This document shows positions 35,219 through 44,282 of a stretch of DNA of 64,000 nucleotides, in pieces. How positions within the stretch are numbered: position 1 is the first letter of the stretch; each line of letters begins with the position of its first letter. The notes below the pieces were generated by a model. It was not told the origin of the DNA. It saw only the letters and a list, made by a program, of their open reading frames with translations, and did not search any database. The translations under genes and the position numbers were made by a program. Origin of the DNA: Bacillus sp. BGMRC 2118 (lineage in GTDB: Bacteria > Bacillota > Bacilli > Bacillales > SA4); assembly GCA_008364785.1 (NCBI GenBank), contig VTTJ01000002.1, positions 124,001-188,000 of the forward strand, read 5' to 3'.

Positions 35219-35358
35219 ATCAATACTCCTAATGTGTTTGTCTACTAGTTATTATAACGACATTCACTATTTTTGTAGATATACAAACTTCTCCAAAATT
35301 TTCCGGTAAGGTGAATAGAAAGGTAAATTTCATCTCAAGATAATAAAGAGGTGAGTAT

Positions 35359-35745
35359 ATGAGGATCGCAATGTTAACATTAATACTGGCAATACAATTT
35401 GTATGGGTTGAACATGTCACGATAGCTGCTGATTATACAAACAGTTTATTATTCAAAGTTACGATTGAGAATAATGGTGAAGAAATAGAATTTGAATATG
35501 AAAATCCTACTCATTATGAATGGGAAGTCGGATCAAAGGTGATGAAAGGTGAGGAAGCAAAAAAGAAAGTGGAGGAGCTTTTTGCGGACTTAAATGTTTC
35601 AGGAAGACCAACAGTTGAAGAGTTAAGGAAAAATCTTGAATCGAATGGTTATTCGACCATTGATAAATTTGTTGTAAAATGGATTGATCCAAACGGAAAT
35701 CTTTATACTTGGCATTGGGACAAAAATGATAATATTCCACAATAA
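35359..35745 (+). CDS. Secreted YusW-like protein
   Basis: A 128-residue exported protein. Residues 1-23 form a signal peptide (MRIAMLTLILAIQFVWVEHV then TIAA). The mature part (DYTNSLLFKVTIENNGEEIEFEYENP) and its acidic helix EEAKKKVEELFADLNV, ending with KFVVKWIDPNGNLYTWHW, resemble the YusW family of Bacillus; function unknown. The signal peptide lacks a lipobox cysteine, so it is released or wall-associated rather than a lipoprotein. GAGGTGAG precedes the ATG. A short terminator follows. Confidence 0.72.
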   Translation: MRIAMLTLILAIQFVWVEHVTIAADYTNSLLFKVTIENNGEEIEFEYENPTHYEWEVGSKVMKGEEAKKKVEELFADLNVSGRPTVEELRKNLESNGYSTIDKFVVKWIDPNGNLYTWHWDKNDNIPQ

Positions 35746-35756
35746 TTGTGATAACA

Positions 35757-35790
35757 AAGGAGGCTGCATAAATTAGCCTCTCTTTTCTCG
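35757..35790 (+). terminator. Intrinsic terminator after the YusW-like gene
   Basis: GGAGGCT and AGCCTCT form a stem around a nine-base loop followed by CTTTTCTCGTTT. The remaining sequence up to ald (about 200 bases) contains its promoter region but no site that I can assign. Confidence 0.7.
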
Positions 35791-35990
35791 TTTAAAAATA
35801 GAAGTTTTGTCTAAAATGATTAGGTGGACAAAACAGAGTGTGTAAGCACTTACATGTTTAGTGAGAAAATAGTTTCATAAATTGTCGTTTGGTGTTATAT
35901 TTAATACGGTCTGTATTAGCTAAGAAAGACTTGGGGTTATCAAGGACTTTCAAGCACTTTAGGAGTTATATATAGTAGGAGGAATGAAGG

Positions 35991-37112
35991 ATGCGTATAG
36001 GTGTACCACAAGAAATTAAGAACAATGAAAATCGTGTCGCGATGACGCCTGCAGGGGTAGTCAACCTTGTTAAGTTTGGACATGAAGTATTTATAGAAAA
36101 AAATGCAGGTATGGGTTCAGGATTCACAGATGAGCAATATGTTGAAGCCGGGGCTCGTATTGTAGAAACAGCAAAAGAAGCTTGGGAAATGGAAATGGTC
36201 ATGAAGGTAAAAGAACCAATTCCTAGTGAATATGGGTACTTTAGAGAAGGCCTTATTTTATTTACATACTTACACTTGGCTCCAGAGCCAGAATTAACAA
36301 AAGCTTTAATTGATAATAAGGTAGTAGCAATTGCTTATGAGACAGTTCAACTAGCAAACGGCTCACTTCCATTACTTACACCAATGAGTGAAGTAGCGGG
36401 TAGAATGTCAGCACAAATTGGTGCACAATACCTAGAGAAGCCAAAGGGTGGAATGGGGATTTTATTAAGTGGCGTACCAGGTGTTCGTCGTGGAAAAGTA
36501 ACAGTAATCGGTGGTGGGGTAGCAGGTACAAATGCAGCGAAAATTGCTGTTGGACTAGGTGCTCACGTTACGATTTTAGATGTTAATCCAGACCGTCTTC
36601 GTCAGTTAGATGATATATTTGGTAATAGTGTAACGACATTAATGTCTAATCCGTTAAACTTAGCTGAAGAAATCTCTGAGTCTGACCTTGTAATTGGTGC
36701 AGTATTAATCCCAGGTGCAAAGGCTCCTAAGCTAGTTACTGAAGAAATGATTAAGTCCATGAGACCAGGTTCAGTTGTGGTGGATATTGCCATCGACCAA
36801 GGTGGTATTTTCGAAACAACAGACAGAATTACAACACATGATGATCCAACATATGAAAAGTTTGGTGTGCTGCACTATGCAGTGGCGAACATGCCAGGAG
36901 CAGTACCACGTACATCAACAATGGCATTAACAAATGTAACGGTTCCTTATGCAGTTCAAATTGCAAATAAAGGGTACAAGCAAGCTTGTTTAGAAAACGA
37001 AGCCTTACTAAAAGGAATTAACACATTAAACGGATTTGTAACGTATAAAGCAGTAGCAGAATCTCATGGTCTTGAGTATGCAGATGCACGTGAAACTTTA
37101 ATGTACTTATAA
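35991..37112 (+). CDS. ald: Alanine dehydrogenase Ald
   Basis: NAD-dependent oxidative deamination of L-alanine to pyruvate and ammonia, needed for alanine use and for normal sporulation in Bacillus. The 373-residue product starts [22 protein letters not shown], has EPIPSEY with the catalytic Lys in MKVKEP, the catalytic His in TYLHLAPEP, the NAD-binding [17 protein letters not shown] and IDQGGIFET. Length is exactly typical. AGGAGG precedes the ATG. It is a single gene with a strong terminator. Confidence 0.97.
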   Translation: MRIGVPQEIKNNENRVAMTPAGVVNLVKFGHEVFIEKNAGMGSGFTDEQYVEAGARIVETAKEAWEMEMVMKVKEPIPSEYGYFREGLILFTYLHLAPEPELTKALIDNKVVAIAYETVQLANGSLPLLTPMSEVAGRMSAQIGAQYLEKPKGGMGILLSGVPGVRRGKVTVIGGGVAGTNAAKIAVGLGAHVTILDVNPDRLRQLDDIFGNSVTTLMSNPLNLAEEISESDLVIGAVLIPGAKAPKLVTEEMIKSMRPGSVVVDIAIDQGGIFETTDRITTHDDPTYEKFGVLHYAVANMPGAVPRTSTMALTNVTVPYAVQIANKGYKQACLENEALLKGINTLNGFVTYKAVAESHGLEYADARETLMYL

Positions 37113-37116
37113 AATG

Positions 37117-37151
37117 GAAAAAAGGATGCGATGTTCGCATCCTTTTTTTTG
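37117..37151 (+). terminator. Intrinsic terminator after ald
   Basis: AAAAAAGGATGCG, ATGTT and CGCATCCTTTTTTTT form a strong stem with a long T-run. Confidence 0.93.
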
Positions 37152-37164
37152 TGGTTTGTGGTGG

Positions 37165-37290
37165 ATTCCTTCAGAATTTTACGAATTCCTACAATTTTTA
37201 GAGATATCCCTTCAGAATCACGTAAATTCTTACAACATATTGAAATACCCCTTCAGTTTCATAAAAATTCCTACAACCTCATCCAAGCCC
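37165..37290. repeat. Phased array of ATTCCT(T/A)CA motifs, period 20.4 bp (array 3)
   Basis: Six related motifs begin at 37165, 37185, 37206, 37226, 37247 and 37267. They alternate between ATTCCTTCAG / ATCCCTTCAG / ACCCCTTCAG and ATTCCTACAA / ATTCTTACAA / ATTCCTACAA, so a 41-bp dimer is repeated three times. The average spacing is again 20.4 bp. It lies downstream of ald, before the convergent peptidase gene. Confidence 0.7.
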
Positions 37291-37397
37291 AAGCACCTTA
37301 CCCATGATCACGAAAGGATTACTGGCCAAGCGTAATTAACCTGAGAACTAAATAAAAGGATAGAAGGTTTCTATGAACCATCTATCCTTATGGTAGT

Positions 37398-38495
37398 CTA
37401 TAAAATTTGAAGTTCCTTTGGATAATTGGTCAGTGACTCAAACCCGTTTTCCGTAATGAGAACATCATCTTCAATTCTTACTCCACCAACTTTTGGCACG
37501 TAAATACCTGGTTCAATTGTAAACGTCATTCCCGGCTTTAACGTATTTGTATTTGTGCTCGTCATGGAAGGGAACTCATGAACATCGATTCCAAGTCCGT
37601 GACCAATACGATGAGTGAAATAGTCACCATACCCTTTATTCGTAATGATATTGCGAGCTGTTGTATCGATCGTACCAATTTCAAGACCTGGTTTACAGAT
37701 GTTTAGGGCAGAGAGTTCTGCCTGCAGTACCGTTTCGTAAATTTCACGTTGCTTATCAAACACATGCCCAAGTGCAACTGTACGAGTGATATCTGAGCAA
37801 TAGCCATCCAACACCACGCCTAAATCAAAAAGAATAAAGTCTCCACTTTTAATTGTTTCTAATCCAGGCTTCCCGTGTGGTGCAGCAGTTTTCTCACCAG
37901 TCAGTACCATTGTAGAGAATGACATTTCTCGAATGCCTTTCTTCTTCAATTCGAATTCAATGGTAGCAAGTACTTCCAGTTCTGATCTTCCTTCTTTGAT
38001 GCTGTGTACCCCGACTTCAACACCATAGTCTGCCAGCTTTGCTGCCTCTCTTAAAATAGCAATCTCATCAGAATCCTTCAGCATGCGCAGGTCATGTAGT
38101 TTATCTTCTGCTGAAATGAGTACTGGCTGACTAAAGATTTCATTAATTTTTTCTGCCCGTTCATAAGTCATATGTTCTTTTTCTATAGCAAGCGTTTCGA
38201 TGGAAATGTTTCTTTTCAGAACAGCATTCTTAATAAATTGCCAAGGATTATCGGTGTCAGAGTAGCCAATTATTTCGTTTTCCCAGCCGCTAGATATAAT
38301 TTGTTCTCGCTCCATGTTTGGGGCAACAAGAATAGGTGCTTCATCCTGAAATACGAGAAGGCTAACTAAGCGTTCATGTGGATCGGTGTAGAATTTTGTT
38401 AAGTAAAAGATATTGGCCTTTGAAGTAATAAAGCCTGCAGAGATGTTCTCAGATTTCAACCAGCTTGTAAATTGTTGTATACGTTGGTTACTCAT
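37398..38495 (-). CDS. M24-family Xaa-Pro dipeptidase/aminopeptidase
   Basis: A metallopeptidase of 365 residues with a creatinase-like N-terminal domain and a pita-bread catalytic domain. Metal ligands are visible as DLGVVLDGYCSDITRT (two Asp), HRIGHGLGIDVHE (His), TIEPGIYVP (Glu) and VRIEDDVLITENG (Glu). Such enzymes remove or split X-Pro dipeptides. The ribosome site is GAAGGGAT before the ATG. It sits downstream of the ald terminator and is convergent to it, divergent from ytkL. I do not choose between PepQ- and YqhT-type names. Confidence 0.9.
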   Translation of the reverse strand: MSNQRIQQFTSWLKSENISAGFITSKANIFYLTKFYTDPHERLVSLLVFQDEAPILVAPNMEREQIISSGWENEIIGYSDTDNPWQFIKNAVLKRNISIETLAIEKEHMTYERAEKINEIFSQPVLISAEDKLHDLRMLKDSDEIAILREAAKLADYGVEVGVHSIKEGRSELEVLATIEFELKKKGIREMSFSTMVLTGEKTAAPHGKPGLETIKSGDFILFDLGVVLDGYCSDITRTVALGHVFDKQREIYETVLQAELSALNICKPGLEIGTIDTTARNIITNKGYGDYFTHRIGHGLGIDVHEFPSMTSTNTNTLKPGMTFTIEPGIYVPKVGGVRIEDDVLITENGFESLTNYPKELQIL

Positions 38496-38699
38496 TTTAT
38501 CCCTTCCTTCATACGAGTTATTTATCTTTACTTTATCAGTGTAAACTGATTGTGTAAACTTCTGTACATACCGAATAAATGGTTAATGATTCCATTATAA
38601 ATGATAAAAATTTATAATTGAGAGTATATCGGTTATGTACTACATAAGAATTTGGACAAAATGAAGATAGTCGATAATTGTGAGAAAAGGGGAGTGTGT

Positions 38700-39377
38700 A
38701 TGAAAGTTTCGTATCATGGCCATTCTGTTGTGAAGGTTGAGACAGAAAGTAAGACAATTTTATTTGATCCGTTTATTACTGGTAATTCTCTAACAGATTT
38801 ATCAGCTGACGAAGTGAAGGCTGATGTAATCTTATTAACTCATGGACATGGTGATCATGTAGGAGATACCGTTTCAATTGCGAAGCGTCATGATTCACTA
38901 GTAGTAGCACCTAACGAATTGGCTGTATTTTTAGGATGGAAGGGACTTAGAGTTCATCCTATGCATATAGGGGGTGCTTTTCAATTTGATTTTGGAAGAG
39001 TGAAGCTTACCCAAGCCTTTCATGGATCTTCATATGAAGAAGATGGTCAACTTATCTATACAGGAATGCCTAGTGGGATTTTATTAACCGTTGATGGAAA
39101 GACGATTTACCATGCAGGAGATACCGCTTTATTTTCAGATATGAAGTTAATTGGAGAACTAAATGATATTGATGTTGCATTCCTTCCAATTGGCGACAAT
39201 TTCACAATGGGACCGGAAGATGCGTTATTAGCAGCAAAGTGGCTAAATGCCAAAACAGTTGTGCCGATACATTATAATACGTTCCCTGTAATTAGTCAGG
39301 ACCCACAAGCATATGTAAATAGCTTGCCAACTGGGGTAGGTAAATTGTTAAAACCAGGCGAAGTTTTGGAACTATAG
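38700..39377 (+). CDS. ytkL: UPF0173 metal-dependent hydrolase YtkL
   Basis: A 225-residue metallo-beta-lactamase-fold hydrolase. The metal-binding motif [10 protein letters not shown] lies at about residues 55-64, with further ligands in HAGDT and PIHYNTFP. The conserved start [11 protein letters not shown] and the end [15 protein letters not shown] define UPF0173. The substrate is unknown. ATG at 38700 follows AAAGGGGAG; an upstream in-frame ATG at 38652 has no ribosome site. It is in its B. subtilis neighbourhood near ytoI. Confidence 0.92.
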   Translation: MKVSYHGHSVVKVETESKTILFDPFITGNSLTDLSADEVKADVILLTHGHGDHVGDTVSIAKRHDSLVVAPNELAVFLGWKGLRVHPMHIGGAFQFDFGRVKLTQAFHGSSYEEDGQLIYTGMPSGILLTVDGKTIYHAGDTALFSDMKLIGELNDIDVAFLPIGDNFTMGPEDALLAAKWLNAKTVVPIHYNTFPVISQDPQAYVNSLPTGVGKLLKPGEVLEL

Positions 39378-39386
39378 ATGCTAGAA

Positions 39387-39420
39387 GAAGCAAATGTTTT
39401 GTCATTTGCTTCTTTTTTTT
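39387..39420 (+). terminator. Intrinsic terminator after ytkL
   Basis: GAAGCAAATG and CATTTGCTTC form a perfect ten-base-pair stem with a six-base loop and eight T residues. Confidence 0.93.
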
Positions 39421-39466
39421 GATTCAGTGCATACATATTTATGGAACAAGCTCTGGAGGGATGGAA

Positions 39467-39709
39467 ATGAGAAACCGATTACTGCTATGTTTATTAATTT
39501 GTGGAGTAATGCTCTATTACGCAGTTCCAAGACTGACGGTCCACTTCTCAGGCATCGATGGAGTTTTTGCGTTTTCTTGGTTCTTACTTGCCTTTTTTGT
39601 GATCGGTGGGAACTTAGCAGGGTTCCTATACAGCGAAAAGAAGAAGAAGAAAATTCGACTTCGACGTGAACAAGCGCGAAAAGTTCGCAACTTTGCAGTG
39701 GAGCATTGA
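39467..39709 (+). CDS. Small two-span membrane protein (80 aa)
   Basis: Not recognised. The product has two hydrophobic helices (about residues 4-22 and 32-54) and a strongly basic tail with KKKKKIRLRREQARKVRNFA. The topology suggests that the tail is cytoplasmic. ATG at 39467 lies seven bases after GGAGGG; an in-frame ATG at 39461 abuts the ribosome site. It stands between ytkL and ytoI. No function can be proposed. Confidence 0.7.
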   Translation: MRNRLLLCLLICGVMLYYAVPRLTVHFSGIDGVFAFSWFLLAFFVIGGNLAGFLYSEKKKKKIRLRREQARKVRNFAVEH

Positions 39710-39782
39710 AACAGAAGGTCATTCACCCTTATAATAGGGATAACCATTTAGCACGTAGGAAAAAAGTAAGGGTGGATGATCT

Positions 39783-41096
39783 TTGAGTACGAAACATGAG
39801 CAGATCTTACAATATATCGATGATTTAGAAGTAGGTCATAAAATTTCTGTAAGGCAAATTGCAAAGGAATTAAATGTAAGTGAAGGAACAGCTTACCGTG
39901 CAATTAAAGAAGCAGAAAACAAAGGATTTGTTAGCAGCATTGAACGAGTTGGAACAATTCGTATTGAAAAAAAGAAAAAAGAAAATATTGAAAAACTTAC
40001 ATACGCTGAAGTTGTGAACATTGTAGACGGAACTGTGTTAGGTGGAAGAGAAGGTCTTCACAAAACCCTAAACAAGTTCGTAATTGGAGCAATGAAGCTT
40101 GAAGCGATGATGAAATATACAGGTGCCGGCAATTTATTAATTGTGGGGAATCGTACAAATGCTCATCAATTAGCGTTAGAAGCAGGGGCTGCGGTACTCA
40201 TCACCGGAGGCTTTGATACTGATGAAGACGTAAAGAAGCTTGCAGATGAAGTGAAGCTTCCTATTATTTCGACAAGCTATGATACCTTTACAGTGGCAAC
40301 AATGATTAATCGTGCCATTTACGATCAATTAATCAAAAAGGAAATTGTCGTTGTAGAGGATATCTTAACTCCTATTGAAGAAACCGTTTATTTGAAGATG
40401 GATGATACTGTTGATAGATGGTATGAATGTAATGGTGAAACGAAGCATAGTCGGTTTCCAGTAGTGGACCATAATTCAAAAGTACAGGGAATGGTTACGG
40501 GAAAAGACGTACTAGGTGTCGATCGTTCTACACTCATTGAAAAAATCATGACAAAAAGTCCAATGACCGTAAATGAAAAAACGTCGGTAGCTTCTGCAGC
40601 TCATATGATGATATGGGAAGGAATTGAAGTTCTTCCTGTTACTGATGAATATCAAAAGCTAAAAGGTATAATCAGTCGTCAGGATGTTTTAAAGGCATTA
40701 CAAGTGATTCAGAGACAGCCACAAGTTGGCCAAACCATTGATGATAGTGTCATCAATCAGTTTATTGAATCGTTGGATTCTTCAGGAGAAACGGTGTATC
40801 AATGCGAGGTCACACCGCAGATGACAAATCACATAGGAACTATTTCATATGGAGTATTTACAACTCTTGTGACAGAAGCGGGTAGCCGTGCGCTTAGATC
40901 GTACAAAAAAGGTGAACTTGTCGTAGAAAATATAACCATTTACTTTATTAAGCCTGTACAGTTAGAAAGTATTATTACAATTAAGCCAACTGTTCTGGAG
41001 GTAGGACGAAAGTTCGGTAAAGTAGATGTAGCGATATACAATAATGGAGTTATTGTAGGAAAAGCGATGATGATGGTCCAATTAATTGACCGATAA
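39783..41096 (+). CDS. ytoI: CBS/DRTGG-domain regulator-like protein YtoI
   Basis: A 437-residue multidomain protein. The order is an N-terminal winged-helix-like region (about 1-60, SVRQIAKELNVSEGTAYRAIKEAENKGFV), a DRTGG domain (about 70-185), a pair of CBS domains (about 190-315, VVDHNSKVQGMVTGKDVLG and IMTKSPMTVNEKTSV), and a C-terminal hotdog/thioesterase-like domain (about 325-435). CBS pairs normally bind adenosine nucleotides. The combination suggests a ligand-sensing DNA-binding protein; targets are unknown. The TTG start follows GGGTGGATGAT. A strong terminator follows. Confidence 0.88.
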   Translation: MSTKHEQILQYIDDLEVGHKISVRQIAKELNVSEGTAYRAIKEAENKGFVSSIERVGTIRIEKKKKENIEKLTYAEVVNIVDGTVLGGREGLHKTLNKFVIGAMKLEAMMKYTGAGNLLIVGNRTNAHQLALEAGAAVLITGGFDTDEDVKKLADEVKLPIISTSYDTFTVATMINRAIYDQLIKKEIVVVEDILTPIEETVYLKMDDTVDRWYECNGETKHSRFPVVDHNSKVQGMVTGKDVLGVDRSTLIEKIMTKSPMTVNEKTSVASAAHMMIWEGIEVLPVTDEYQKLKGIISRQDVLKALQVIQRQPQVGQTIDDSVINQFIESLDSSGETVYQCEVTPQMTNHIGTISYGVFTTLVTEAGSRALRSYKKGELVVENITIYFIKPVQLESIITIKPTVLEVGRKFGKVDVAIYNNGVIVGKAMMMVQLIDR

Positions 41097-41099
41097 ATA

Positions 41100-41141
41100 A
41101 AAACAGGTGTGATAGGTTAAGATATCACACCTGTTTTTTAT
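41100..41141 (+). terminator. Intrinsic terminator after ytoI
   Basis: AAACAGGTGTGAT and ATCACACCTGTTT form a 13-base-pair stem with TTTT following. Confidence 0.93.
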
Positions 41142-41144
41142 ATT

Positions 41145-41246
41145 AGGCTGTTTTTGTATCAATTGTGCTCTGAGTATAAATTGAGTAAAAACCCAAAAAG
41201 CCGGATTTTCACCTTAGTATTTAGATACTTCTATACATAAGAAGCC
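41145..41246 (-). repeat. Truncated copy of the 190-bp MITE-like family
   Basis: The left end AGGCTGTTTTTGTATC and the internal TCCCAAAAAG-like CCCAAAAAGCCGG, ACCTTAGTATTTAGATACTT and CTATACATAAG match the inverted copy at 32282. It ends abruptly at AAGCC, so it retains only about half of the element. Confidence 0.65.
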
Positions 41247-41251
41247 TTATA

Positions 41252-41551
41252 TTAAGCTTTGTTTTCTGCTTCTTCTATCACTCTAGGCAAGTAATATTTA
41301 TAAGATTTAATACCAGCCCAAACACTACCTCCTCCAACTACAAGGAGGATAATTCCTATAATTAAGGAAACAGTAGTCGTTTGCATGATCATTTGATTGA
41401 GCGAGAATGCAACCACGAAAACCCCTAAGGAGATGCTCGATTTTGCAGAAATCCATTTTCGGTGCATCGCTTCTTTTACACGTACATATTTTATTTTTGT
41501 ATATACATAAAACGCTAATGATAAAATGATGATAATAATAAAGATCGGCAT
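41252..41551 (-). CDS. ytpI: YtpI-family membrane protein
   Basis: A 99-residue protein with three hydrophobic helices (about residues 2-18, 35-55 and 58-80) and a short acidic C-terminus (PRVIEEAENKA). Position between ytoI and nrnA and the size match YtpI of Bacillus. Function unknown. ATG at 41551 follows GGAGGAACG; an in-frame ATG at 41614 would add a poorly hydrophobic lead without a ribosome site. It is divergent from nrnA. Confidence 0.8.
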   Translation of the reverse strand: MPIFIIIIILSLAFYVYTKIKYVRVKEAMHRKWISAKSSISLGVFVVAFSLNQMIMQTTTVSLIIGIILLVVGGGSVWAGIKSYKYYLPRVIEEAENKA

Positions 41552-41678
41552 ATCGTTCCTCCAAATAATAGACTTACAGTACTTATTGTATAGCTTTTTT
41601 TGAGGAATTTCCACTTTGCTTTTCCAAACACATACTTTATGTTTAAATAAAGGTAATAATTAGAAAAAGGTGACGTAA

Positions 41679-42620
41679 ATGAAAGAACAAATATTAGAGG
41701 CAATAGAGCGATTTGATACGATCATCATTCATCGGCACGTAAGACCTGACCCAGATGCGTACGGTTCACAAGGTGGACTGGCTGAGATATTAAAGGAGTC
41801 ATATCCGAAAAAGTCTATTTATGTAGTTGGGCAAGAGGAAGAATCCTTATCATTTTTAAAAACGATGGATATCGTGACAGATGATATGTATGAAGGTGCA
41901 TTAGTTATCGTTTGTGATACAGCAAACCAAGAACGAATATGCGATAACCGATTCGATAAAGGAAGCTTACTAATAAAAATTGACCATCATCCAAATGAAG
42001 ATCCATACGGAGATATACTGTGGGTGAATACAGATGCCAGTTCAGCAAGTGAAATGATTTACGAGTTTTATTTATATGGAAAAGATAAAGGTTTGACACT
42101 AAATCAAGAGGGTGCAAGATTAATTTACGCTGGAATTGTAGGGGATACAGGGAGATTTTTGTTTCCTAGCACAAATGTTCATACATTCAAATACGCAGGC
42201 GAATTAGTAGGATATGGATTCGATTTTACTGCCATTTACGAAAACTTATATACAACAAAGGTGAATGTAGCTCAGTTAAGTGGATATGTACTACAAAATT
42301 TCTCGCTTTCAGCAACAGGTGTTGCTTCCATGATTATTAAAAAAGATATTCTTGAAAAGTACAATGTTACCACAAGTGAAGCATCCCAGCTAGTTGGCTC
42401 GTTAGGAAGTATTAGTGGCATTAAGGCATGGGCTTTCTTTGTTGAGGAAGAAGATCAAATTCGTGTTAGACTTCGATCGAAAGGGCCGGTCATTAATAAA
42501 ATTGCTGCAAAGTACCGTGGTGGTGGCCATCCAATGGCGGCAGGGGCATCTATTTATACATGGGAAGAAGCATCAGAAGTATTGAAAGACCTGGAACAAC
42601 TTTGTCGTCCATCTTCATAA
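41679..42620 (+). CDS. nrnA: Bifunctional oligoribonuclease / PAP phosphatase NrnA
   Basis: A DHH/DHHA1 phosphoesterase that degrades very short RNA (nanoRNA) and dephosphorylates 3'-phosphoadenosine 5'-phosphate. The 313-residue product has HRHVRPDPDAYGSQ (metal site), CDTANQERI, KIDHHPNEDPYG (the DHH motif) and the C-terminal GGGHPMAAGASI of the DHHA1 domain. The ribosome site is AAAAAGGTG. It occupies the ytqI position in Bacillus between ytpI and the ytr genes. Confidence 0.95.
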   Translation: MKEQILEAIERFDTIIIHRHVRPDPDAYGSQGGLAEILKESYPKKSIYVVGQEEESLSFLKTMDIVTDDMYEGALVIVCDTANQERICDNRFDKGSLLIKIDHHPNEDPYGDILWVNTDASSASEMIYEFYLYGKDKGLTLNQEGARLIYAGIVGDTGRFLFPSTNVHTFKYAGELVGYGFDFTAIYENLYTTKVNVAQLSGYVLQNFSLSATGVASMIIKKDILEKYNVTTSEASQLVGSLGSISGIKAWAFFVEEEDQIRVRLRSKGPVINKIAAKYRGGGHPMAAGASIYTWEEASEVLKDLEQLCRPSS

Positions 42621-42623
42621 AGA

Positions 42624-42722
42624 AGGCTGTTTTCGTATTGATTGTTGCTTAATAATGAAGAATCTTTAATAACTCAAAACAGGGCAATATAGTGGGGTAC
42701 ACGATGTGAATACAAGTACAAT
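42624..42722 (-). repeat. Decayed copy of the 190-bp MITE-like family
   Basis: AAGGCTGTTTTCGTATTGA with ATTGTTGC forms one end, and later AAAACAGGGC, GTACACGATGTG and AAGTACAAT follow the order of the inverted copies. The other terminal portion is missing. Confidence 0.45.
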
Positions 42723-42776
42723 AAAAAACTAAGCAGCTCCCAAGTTCTACGGACTCGGATGTTGCTTAGTTTTTAC
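42723..42776 (+). terminator. Long-loop hairpin after nrnA
   Basis: AAAAAACTAAGCA and TGCTTAGTTTTT form a 12-base-pair stem with a loop of about 27 bases and T residues on the 3' side. It may serve both strands, ending nrnA and the ytr cluster. Confidence 0.65.
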
Positions 42777-42859
42777 CTATTAGTTATGTCCTTCACTTGA
42801 GGAAGTATAAAAGAATTATAAGAGATGTTTGTAGTAGGAAAATTGCGGGTAGAAGTAAC

Positions 42860-43060
42860 TTAATTAATAACCTCAGCTTTTACCGGGATAAACCATGAAC
42901 CTATGTTTGTAATGTCTTCGTAAACATCAATATTTAACAATTGGAGTTCCTTTTTTATCATTAACGCTACTTCCTTAGTTTCTGCATAAGCAGAATAACC
43001 CGCAATCACTTGTTGAACTTTCTCGTGTACTAATTGTTTACGGTTAATAATCACTTTCAT
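42860..43060 (-). CDS. ytzJ: Small protein YtzJ-like, next to ytrIH
   Basis: A 66-residue protein starting MKVIINRKQLVHEKVQQVI and ending DITNIGSWFIPVKAEVIN. A small protein at this place, after ytrI, is YtzJ in B. subtilis; the assignment uses position and general character. In B. subtilis the neighbouring ytrI/ytrH are mother-cell sporulation genes. ATG at 43060 is only three to four bases after AAGGAGG; a GTG two codons later would have ideal spacing, so the true start may be 43054. Function unknown. Confidence 0.62.
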   Translation of the reverse strand: MKVIINRKQLVHEKVQQVIAGYSAYAETKEVALMIKKELQLLNIDVYEDITNIGSWFIPVKAEVIN

Positions 43061-43152
43061 TCCCCTCCTTAACTTCATGATAAGGTGCCTACTCTTATTG
43101 TATACGGTAAGGAAGAGGATTGCTAATGATTCTGAATAATATAATAAAATGT

Positions 43153-43677
43153 TCACAATTCCCTGGATTTATCATCCTTAAACTTCATTGATACTTGAAC
43201 CTCTAACTCAGTGTATAATAAATAAATACCGCGTACTTCAAGCTGATAGTCTTTTTCATCGATTGTAAACGTTTTGTTTTCGATTGTCTTTCGGATAAGT
43301 TCCCTGCTTTCATAGATTGTCGATATTTCTTTTGCAATTAAGTGACTGATATCCTTTCTAGCCTCAGATTCAAGAGTGAGCTCGCGTAGTCCATCGAATT
43401 TATATCTTTCTGCGTTTAAGAGGTTTACTTTTACTTCTTGAAGAGTTAACCCTTTTTGATTCTCTTCATTTAGTTTTTTATAATCCTCCTGCCAAATGGT
43501 GATGTCCTCACGCAAATTCTTAATTTCTTGGGCTTGCTTTGAAATATGTTTGATTTGAGTATCCTGGTAAACACCGAACATATAAGCAAAGGCGATCCAA
43601 CTAAAAATAGCTCCAAAGACACAGCCTGCAAAGAAACGCTGCCAACTTCCTTTTTCATAATAAGGTGGAATTCTCAT
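43153..43677 (-). CDS. ytrI: Sporulation membrane protein YtrI
   Basis: A 174-residue protein with one N-terminal membrane helix (about residues 15-35) followed by a predominantly helical, charged ectodomain with coiled-coil potential (HISKQAQEIKNLREDITIWQEDYKKLNEENQ). The start MRIPPYYEKGSWQRFFAG is typical for YtrI, required for efficient sporulation in B. subtilis. The ATG at 43677 overlaps the ytrH stop as ATGA; an in-frame upstream start at 43749 lies within ytrH and is unlikely. Confidence 0.85.
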   Translation of the reverse strand: MRIPPYYEKGSWQRFFAGCVFGAIFSWIAFAYMFGVYQDTQIKHISKQAQEIKNLREDITIWQEDYKKLNEENQKGLTLQEVKVNLLNAERYKFDGLRELTLESEARKDISHLIAKEISTIYESRELIRKTIENKTFTIDEKDYQLEVRGIYLLYTELEVQVSMKFKDDKSREL

Positions 43678-44015
43678 AAATCCGGATTCTCCTGAGTTAA
43701 CCAGTATATAATTAATGCACCAGTTTGCGCGCCTCCCGTTGCTGAGCATATGACAAAAATTTGCTTGATGATTCCCCTAGTATTTGCTTGAAATATTCCT
43801 TGTTCAAAGCTGTAAAACACATCAAATGAACCACCAATAGCTGCAACGATCGCCCAAATCTTTAAGTTTCCTGCTAAACGATACATCGTTAATAATGGGG
43901 CATTGCCTATAAAAAATGCACCTAACCCACCTAAAATACACCCACCAAGAATAACGCCAAGAGCGATGAAATAACTTGTGAAAAAATATTCGATAAAACC
44001 TACCTTAACACCCAT
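43674..44015 (-). CDS. ytrH: Sporulation membrane protein YtrH
   Basis: A 113-residue hydrophobic protein with about three helices (residues 10-32, 45-62 and 82-100) and small residues throughout (LGVILGGCILGGLGAFFIG). It matches YtrH, the partner of YtrI in spore formation. The two genes overlap by four bases (ATGA), showing translational coupling. AAAGGGTGAC precedes the start. The cluster is divergent from dnaE. Biochemical role unknown. Confidence 0.85.
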   Translation of the reverse strand: MGVKVGFIEYFFTSYFIALGVILGGCILGGLGAFFIGNAPLLTMYRLAGNLKIWAIVAAIGGSFDVFYSFEQGIFQANTRGIIKQIFVICSATGGAQTGALIIYWLTQENPDL

Positions 44016-44282
44016 TTTGTTGTCACCCTTTCTCTTAATATCATTTATATGGACAGACTTTCATAAGTATGTTTTGATTTGCGATTATTGCTTAACTATA
44101 ATGAGAGATAGAAGGAAACGAACAAACAATCGGTTTTGAGGTATATCAGGCGTCCATAATAGGCGGAAGATTCCGTAGAGATGAAAAACGGTGTCTTCAA
44201 TTTTGTAATAAGAGTGAATTCCGTGTGAGAATTTTAAGTTGATTATAAGTAATCGAAAAAATATAGAGGATGGTGGGGAAAA

